A stretch of 19,176 nucleotides of DNA, from positions 1-19,176 of the forward strand of contig CAIZMS010000387.1 in NCBI GenBank assembly GCA_903934155.1, written 5' to 3'. The stretch's first letter is position 1, and every line of letters starts with the position of its first letter. The notes under the pieces were generated by a model. The model searched no databases, was not told the DNA's origin, and worked only from the letters and a program-made list of their open reading frames with translations. Origin of the DNA: an uncultured bacterium (GTDB taxonomy: Bacteria; Verrucomicrobiota; Kiritimatiellia; CAIKKV01; CAITUY01). Positions 15,037 through 19,176 of this stretch are shown here, in pieces. The position numbers were made by a program, and so were the translations under genes.

Positions 15037-15780
15037 ATGAGTCGGAATTCATTTGAGAAGAAAGTCGGGGATCAGCCGGAGCGATGGGTGGCGTCCCTCG
15101 TGGAGCTTGCGCAACGTCGGGGAAATAGTGACGCGGTGGCACAGCGTGCCGTTCAGCTCAGTCGTCAGTTGAGCATTTCTCCTTGGATTGCTCTGGCTAT
15201 TGCGGAGCGGTTGATTAGCTTGCAGGAGGCCCGGGTGTTCGACCGGGTGGGGCGGTGCAAGGAATTGCAGGCCGCCGTTCTCGATAAACGCCGGTCGATG
15301 GTCGAACTGCGTATGACTCTGCCGTATGCCCCTCATTTTCTAGCGGTTGACATCATGGATGCCCGGCCGGGTTTGGCATGGGATGTACGCGTGGTGACCC
15401 GGATTCTCGCAGGCGTTTTGGGTTCCGAAAAGAAGGGTGCCGAGGTTGAGCCCAGTATGCAGATTCGCGAACGCCCTCTCGAGGAGCATGCAGCGACGGT
15501 GGACCGGGTTTTGGCCGTGATGCGGCGGACCCGTTGTGATGTGGCTATGGCTTTGGATGTGGAAGCCGGGCATACCACGGAGCAGTTTGCGGCCGATTAC
15601 ATCCGGCAAAAACGGGCGCTTGAAATGGAGGAGCGTCGACTGATGGCTCCTCCCCCTGAGGATCGGTTCCGGTTTCCCCCTCGACGCGTCGAATCAGATT
15701 CGCGCCGCCCCATGTTTCATCCCGGTGAACAGCATTCTCCTTCGCCCTCATTTTTTCCACGTGACCATTGGCCGAAGTGA
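15037..15780 (+). CDS. Hypothetical protein, 247 aa, mostly helical with basic/proline-rich tail
   Basis: I do not recognise the family. The start is the ATG at 15037, with AGGAT seven bases before it; the frame is open upstream into antisense guaB, but that part is a shadow. Residues ~1-85 are predicted helical (SLVELAQRRGNSDAVAQRAV, ISPWIALAIAERLISLQEAR), residues ~85-140 have a mixed pattern (APHFLAVDIMDARPGLAWDV), ~165-205 are helical again (RVLAVMRRTRCDVAMALDVE), and the last ~40 residues are rich in Arg, Pro and Phe. There is no signal peptide or membrane helix and no metal-site cluster. It diverges from guaB across a 118-bp gap and ends at a large palindrome. Coding is supported by start signal, length and codon pattern. 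Confidence 0.75.
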   Translation: MSRNSFEKKVGDQPERWVASLVELAQRRGNSDAVAQRAVQLSRQLSISPWIALAIAERLISLQEARVFDRVGRCKELQAAVLDKRRSMVELRMTLPYAPHFLAVDIMDARPGLAWDVRVVTRILAGVLGSEKKGAEVEPSMQIRERPLEEHAATVDRVLAVMRRTRCDVAMALDVEAGHTTEQFAADYIRQKRALEMEERRLMAPPPEDRFRFPPRRVESDSRRPMFHPGEQHSPSPSFFPRDHWPK

Positions 15781-15878
15781 CCTCAGTCAGCAGTATCCCA
15801 AAGGCAGAAAAAAGCCAGTATCCCGAAGAGTCTCCTCTTCTGAATACTGGCTTCTGATTGCTGAATACTATTTTGAGG
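15781..15878. terminator. Long imperfect palindrome, likely bidirectional terminator
   Basis: Lies between two converging genes. The core is a perfect 10-bp stem, AAGCCAGTAT (15812-15821) with ATACTGGCTT (15844-15853), enclosing GAAGAG/CTCTTC (15825-15830 with 15835-15840) around a TCTC loop. Outside it AGTAT (15792-15796) pairs with ATACT (15865-15869) and CCTCA (15781-15785) with TGAGG (15874-15878). Each arm also contains a direct repeat: CAGTATCCC twice on the left and CTGAATACT twice on the right. The U-tract is weak in both directions, so it may be a mobile or dispersed repeat acting as a terminator. Confidence 0.6.
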
Positions 15879-15888
15879 GAAGCCTCTC

Positions 15889-17979
15889 TTAATTCACCTT
15901 CTTGGCTTCGCGACGCTTGGCCACGATTTCCTCAGCAAGAGAGAAGGGTACCGACTCATAATGCTCGAAGTGCATGGTGAACGACGCGCGTCCCTGTGAA
16001 ATTGTCCGGACCACATTCGAATACCCGAACATTTCGCTCAGGGGAACCAGTCCGCGGACGACCTTGTATTCCGCCTGCTCGTCCATGGACTCGATTCGGC
16101 CTCGGCGCTGACAGATGGAGCCTGTTACGGCGCCCATATAGTCTTCCGGGGTGACCGCTTCTACTGACATGACCGGCTCGAGCAACTCGGGCCGACTTTC
16201 GAGGAAGAGCTTATGGAAGCCGGCGCGAGCCGCTTCGATGAACGCGAATTCATTCGAGTCCACCTCATGGAATGAGCCATCATAGAGCGTGACGCGCATA
16301 TCCACGACGGGGTAACCGCCCACGGGGCCCTTGAGCATGGCCTTGACGATACCCTTCTCGACGGACGGGATGAAGTTCTGGGGAATGCGACCACCGCGAA
16401 CCTCGTTGACGAACTCGAATCCCTCGCCGGGGCTGAGCGGATCCAGTTTGAGGCACACATGGGCGTATTGACCACGGCCACCGGATTGTTTGACATGCTT
16501 GTATTCGCCGTCCACCTTGGCTTTTCCGGTTTCCCGGTAGGCGACTTCAGGGCGGCCCACCTGAGCCACAACGCCGTGTTCCCGTTTCATACGATCCACC
16601 AGGATTTCCAGGTGAAGTTCGCCCATTCCGGCGATGATCGTCTCCTTCGTTTCGTCGTCGAAGCTGACCACGAAAGTAGGATCTTCATCCGCCAGGGCGT
16701 GCAGGGCGTGGCTGAGCTTTTCGTCATCCGAACGGCTCTCCGGCTTGATGCTGATGGAGATCACGGGGGCGGGGAATTCGATCGATTCCAGCAGGATGGG
16801 ATTATCCTCGCAACAAAGCGTGTCGCCGGTTTTGGTTTGCTGCAATCCCACCACGGCGACAATGTCTCCGCAGCGCGCGATTTCAAGCGATTCCTGCCGG
16901 TTGGCATGCATGCGCAGCAGGCGGCCGATGCGTTGTTCCTTTTTCTGGGTGCTGTTGTAGACCGTGGTTCCGGAGGTGATTTTTCCGGAGTAGATGCGCA
17001 TGTACACCAGTTTGCCCATATGTTTGTCGGACATGATTTTGAAGGCAAGCGCCGAGAAGGGTTCGTCTTCCGAATGATTCCGGTGTTCTTCGCCTTCGCC
17101 CACCTGGCCAATGACCGGGGCAATGTCATCCGGGGAGGGAAGGAAGTCCACGATACCGTCCAGCAGGCGCTGGACGCCCTTGTTCTTGAAGGCCGAGCCA
17201 CAGTAAACCGGAATGACCCGGCGGGCAATGGTCGCCTTGCGGATGATGGTCAGGATTTCCTGCTCGGAAAGATCGCCGGTTTCGAGGAATTTTTCCAAGA
17301 GGACATCATCCTGTTCGGCGCATTTTTCAACGAGGTAGGCGCGCCACTTCTTGGCCTTTTCCATTTTGTCCGCCGGAATCGGATCTTCCGTCCAGGTGCG
17401 CCCGCGGTCAGCCTCATTGTAGTGAATGGCCTTCATCTTCACGAGGTCGATGATGCCCTCAAAGGTTTCTTCCTTGCCGATCGGAATGACGACCGGGACG
17501 GCGTTGGCGCCCAGGATGTTCTGGATTTTCTCGACGACGCCGAAGAAGTCGGCACCGGTACGATCCATTTTGTTGATGAAGGCGATTTTTGGGACGCTGT
17601 ACTTTTCGCTCTGGCGCCAGACCTGTTCGGACTGGGGCTGAACGCCGCCCACGGCGCAGAAGAGCGCGACGGCGCCATCCAGAACGCGAAGACTGCGTTC
17701 CACCTCGGCGGTGAAGTCCACGTGCCCGGGAGTGTCGATCAGCGAGATACGGTAATCGTTCCAGGTGGTGGTGGTGGCGGCCGAGGTAATGGTGATGCCG
17801 CGTTCCTGTTCCTGCTCCATCCAATCCATCGTGGCGGCACCATCATGGACTTCACCCATCTTGTGGGTTTTCCCGGAGTAGAAAAGGATGCGCTCACTGA
17901 CCGTTGTTTTGCCAGCGTCAATGTGGGCCATGATGCCAATGTTTCGAATTTTTGCCAAAGGAAGTTTCTCGTCAGCCAT
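15889..17979 (-). CDS. fusA: Elongation factor G
   Basis: GTPase that drives tRNA-mRNA translocation on the ribosome. 696 aa, the standard EF-G length. G1 AHIDAGKT is at residues 18-25, switch region RGITITSAATT, G3 DTPGHVDF and G4 NKMDRTGADF; domains II-V are complete, with the domain IV loop around GGRGQYAHV and the end MHFEHYESVPFSLAEEI. The ATG has GAGGT seven bases ahead. It stands alone here, without rpsL, rpsG or tuf, so the str operon is split or this is one of two copies; the canonical G-domain and full length favour a working translocase rather than a specialised paralogue such as a tetracycline-protection protein. It diverges from the RRM gene. Confidence 0.97.
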   Translation of the reverse strand: MADEKLPLAKIRNIGIMAHIDAGKTTVSERILFYSGKTHKMGEVHDGAATMDWMEQEQERGITITSAATTTTWNDYRISLIDTPGHVDFTAEVERSLRVLDGAVALFCAVGGVQPQSEQVWRQSEKYSVPKIAFINKMDRTGADFFGVVEKIQNILGANAVPVVIPIGKEETFEGIIDLVKMKAIHYNEADRGRTWTEDPIPADKMEKAKKWRAYLVEKCAEQDDVLLEKFLETGDLSEQEILTIIRKATIARRVIPVYCGSAFKNKGVQRLLDGIVDFLPSPDDIAPVIGQVGEGEEHRNHSEDEPFSALAFKIMSDKHMGKLVYMRIYSGKITSGTTVYNSTQKKEQRIGRLLRMHANRQESLEIARCGDIVAVVGLQQTKTGDTLCCEDNPILLESIEFPAPVISISIKPESRSDDEKLSHALHALADEDPTFVVSFDDETKETIIAGMGELHLEILVDRMKREHGVVAQVGRPEVAYRETGKAKVDGEYKHVKQSGGRGQYAHVCLKLDPLSPGEGFEFVNEVRGGRIPQNFIPSVEKGIVKAMLKGPVGGYPVVDMRVTLYDGSFHEVDSNEFAFIEAARAGFHKLFLESRPELLEPVMSVEAVTPEDYMGAVTGSICQRRGRIESMDEQAEYKVVRGLVPLSEMFGYSNVVRTISQGRASFTMHFEHYESVPFSLAEEIVAKRREAKKVN

Positions 17980-18036
17980 AGTATTACCTCACCCGTTGCA
18001 TTTGCCCGGAACCTGTCCCGGGGTAAAAAGGCGCGC

Positions 18037-18066
18037 ATAATGACGGGGGAGGGGGGGGGAAATCAA
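18037..18066 (-). promoter_or_regulatory. fusA: Possible fusA promoter with a G/C homopolymer spacer
   Basis: On the minus strand TTGATT (18066-18061) and CATTAT (18042-18037) lie 18 bases apart, about 60 bases before the fusA ATG. The spacer is nearly all C on that strand (plus strand GGGGG, A, then nine G at 18051-18059). Assignment rests on hexamer match and position only. Confidence 0.4.
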
Positions 18067-18077
18067 GAAAAATATTG

Positions 18078-18137
18078 CCGGATGTGTTGCCCGAGTTGAA
18101 AACTACGATACTTATATACTTCGCGGGGCAATTCCGG
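18078..18137 (+). promoter_or_regulatory. Inverted repeat flanking a putative promoter for the RRM gene
   Basis: Arms CCGGATGTGTTGCCC (18078-18092) and GGGGCAATTCCGG (18125-18137) are inverted copies with a 2-base difference in length. Between them lie TTGAAA (18096-18101) and TATACT (18115-18120). The spacing of 13 is too short for a standard promoter; TTGCCC to CTTATA (18 bases) is the alternative. The arrangement suggests an operator around the promoter, or a structured leader if transcription starts further upstream. Confidence 0.4.
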
Positions 18138-18278
18138 TAGTATTCAAGGAATTTGTCGGTCAGGGGTGCCGCGCCACAGGCGTCGTGCCATCGGGCCGAA
18201 GGGTTTAGTTGAACCCCTTTCCACAGGAACCGGAAAGAAAAAGAAGGGGTCCAAGAGTAAGAAGAAGGGAATCGAGAG
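18138..18278 (+). other. Leader region of the RRM gene
   Basis: No ORF of note. If transcription starts just after 18120 the mRNA leader is about 150 bases, long for this window. It includes a GC-rich stretch (18166-18200) and a small hairpin, AAGGGTT - TAGTTG - AACCCCTT near 18199-18220, then a purine-rich segment leading to the start codon (AAGAAGAAGGGAATCGAGAG). Long structured leaders are known for cold-inducible RNA-binding proteins; whether this one regulates is inference. Confidence 0.35.
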
Positions 18279-18647
18279 ATGGGTAAGAAATTGTATGTCG
18301 GCAACCTGAGTTATAGCGTCACAAGCGAGTCCCTGACACAGGTGTTCTCCGCTTATGGCAAAGTGGCGTCTTCGGACGTGATTATGGACCGTGAGACAGG
18401 GCGTAGCAAGGGTTTCGGCTTTGTCGAGATGTCGACTGACGCTGAGGCCGCGGCGGCCATTGCGGGCACGAATGGTATGGATGTGGACGGTCGTGCATTG
18501 ACCGTGAATGAGGCGCGGCCTCAAGCTCCTCGCGTTGGCGGGGGTGGCGGGTTCGGCGGCGGTGATCGCGGTGGTAGCCGTGGCGGTGGCTTCGGCGGTG
18601 GTGATCGGGATCGTCGCGGTGGTGGCGGTTTTGGCGGACGCCGGTAG
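18279..18647 (+). CDS. Glycine-rich RRM RNA-binding protein
   Basis: 122 aa. One RNA recognition motif fills residues 3-80: RNP2 LYVGNL at 5-10 and RNP1 KGFGFVEM at 44-51, with the aromatic residues Tyr6, Phe46 and Phe48 in RNA-contact positions. Residues ~85-122 are a Gly/Arg/Asp tail with GGGFGGGDR-type repeats, similar to the tails of cyanobacterial and plant cold-induced RNA-binding proteins; such tails promote RNA annealing and self-association. Likely an RNA chaperone. It is monocistronic by the terminator that follows. Confidence 0.95.
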   Translation: MGKKLYVGNLSYSVTSESLTQVFSAYGKVASSDVIMDRETGRSKGFGFVEMSTDAEAAAAIAGTNGMDVDGRALTVNEARPQAPRVGGGGGFGGGDRGGSRGGGFGGGDRDRRGGGGFGGRR

Positions 18648-18682
18648 TTCAGTCGCGCTCGTTAGAGCACATTGGATGATTT

Positions 18683-18724
18683 CGCGGGAACGGACTGAAA
18701 GGTTCGTTCCCGCGTTTTGTTTTT
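18683..18724 (+). terminator. Intrinsic terminator of the RRM gene
   Basis: CGCGGGAACG (18683-18692) pairs perfectly with CGTTCCCGCG (18705-18714). Four further inner pairs, two of them G-U, close on a GAAA tetraloop (18697-18700). TTTTGTTTTT follows at 18715-18724. It ends 18 bases before the cupin start, so the cupin must use its own promoter or read-through. Confidence 0.9.
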
Positions 18725-18742
18725 AGGCCATCAGGAGACACG

Positions 18743-19063
18743 ATGAAGACCAATTTGTTTTCAGGGATTCCCCACTCCCTGTCTCATGAGATCAGCGAGG
18801 TGTTGTGCCATGCCGGGGAGTTGCGTATTGAACGGATTGTCTCCCGGGGACATTCTTCACCACCGGGATTCTGGTATGATCAGGATGAGCACGAATTTGT
18901 ACTGCTGGTCAAAGGGCGTGCCGGACTGACGCTGGAGGGCCATTCAGCGCCAGTGGTCTTGGAGGTGGGAGATTGGGTGGAGATCAAGGCGCATGTCCGG
19001 CATCGGGTTGAATGGACAGCCCCAGACCAAGACACGGTATGGCTGGCCGTTCACTATCGCTAA
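18743..19063 (+). CDS. Small cupin-domain protein
   Basis: 106 aa, a single beta-barrel cupin. Motif 1 is around FWYDQDEHEFVLLVKGRAGL, with His50 and Glu51; motif 2 is LEVGDWVEIKAHVRHRVEW, with His84 and His87 as possible metal ligands. CAGGAGA precedes the ATG by five bases. No partner enzyme is nearby and small cupins have very varied roles (sugar isomerases, oxygenases, sensors), so no substrate is assigned. It converges with the tRNA gene. Confidence 0.88.
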   Translation: MKTNLFSGIPHSLSHEISEVLCHAGELRIERIVSRGHSSPPGFWYDQDEHEFVLLVKGRAGLTLEGHSAPVVLEVGDWVEIKAHVRHRVEWTAPDQDTVWLAVHYR

Positions 19064-19075
19064 AACAGAACAAGA

Positions 19076-19107
19076 CCACTAGAACCCTTATTGTTAAGGG
19101 GTTAAAG
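19076..19107. terminator. Hairpin between the cupin and tRNA-Lys, shared terminator
   Basis: AACCCTTA (19083-19090) pairs with TTAAGGGGTT (19094-19103) with a one-base bulge, and CCACT (19076-19080) can extend to AGTGG (19106-19110). Read from the tRNA side, the hairpin is followed by a T-rich stretch (TCTTGTTCTGTTTT), which suits a terminator for the tRNA; it may also stop cupin transcription. Confidence 0.55.

Positions 19108-19176
<69 letters not shown>

Noticed and set aside
16459..18099. 546-codon open frame antisense to fusA
   Set aside because: Long antisense frames are common opposite highly biased genes; the product is Phe/His/Gly-rich without family features, and it runs through the fusA promoter region.

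Overview
The window looks like chromosomal core sequence from an anaerobic, Gram-negative-type (LPS-making) bacterium. It encodes Kdo transferase (lipid A/LPS core), a four-subunit ferredoxin-dependent 2-oxoacid oxidoreductase (anaerobic metabolism), IMP dehydrogenase, EF-G, pantothenate synthesis and a tRNA-Lys with encoded CCA. The mix suggests the PVC group, perhaps Kiritimatiellota or Lentisphaerota. That placement is inferred from protein style alone and is not secure. I see no transposase, prophage module, CRISPR array or toxin-antitoxin pair.

Layout. (1) Bases 1-7740, plus strand: the 3' part of topA, then xerC, waaA, an orphan hybrid histidine kinase with two receiver domains, and panC, all tightly packed. 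(2) Bases 7746-14918, minus strand, read right to left: guaB, the oxidoreductase subunits delta-alpha-beta-gamma, a polyprenol-phosphate-sugar-type GT2 glycosyltransferase, a UbiA-family polyprenyl-phosphate transferase, a small sigma-70 region-2-like protein, trmB and a tiny pilin-like membrane protein. Several junctions are ATGA stop/start overlaps. (3) 15037-15780, plus: an unrecognised 247-aa protein diverging from guaB. (4) A long imperfect palindrome sits between it and fusA (minus, 15889-17979). (5) A 299-bp divergent regulatory region separates fusA from a glycine-rich RRM protein (plus), which is followed by an intrinsic terminator, a cupin and a converging tRNA-Lys(CUU) cut by the window end.

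How it fits together: most genes are housekeeping (DNA topology and dimer resolution, LPS core, CoA precursor, GMP, translation). The oxidoreductase block gives ferredoxin-linked 2-oxoacid metabolism, and the GT2/UbiA pair points to lipid-linked sugar donors for an envelope glycan.

I found no complete new system. The items most worth a second look are a triplicated domain replacing the usual zinc ribbons at the TopA C-terminus, a free-standing sigma region-2-like protein, an apparent frameshift at the start of trmB, a pilin-like microprotein, a G9 run inside the putative fusA promoter spacer, and the structured palindrome at 15781-15878.
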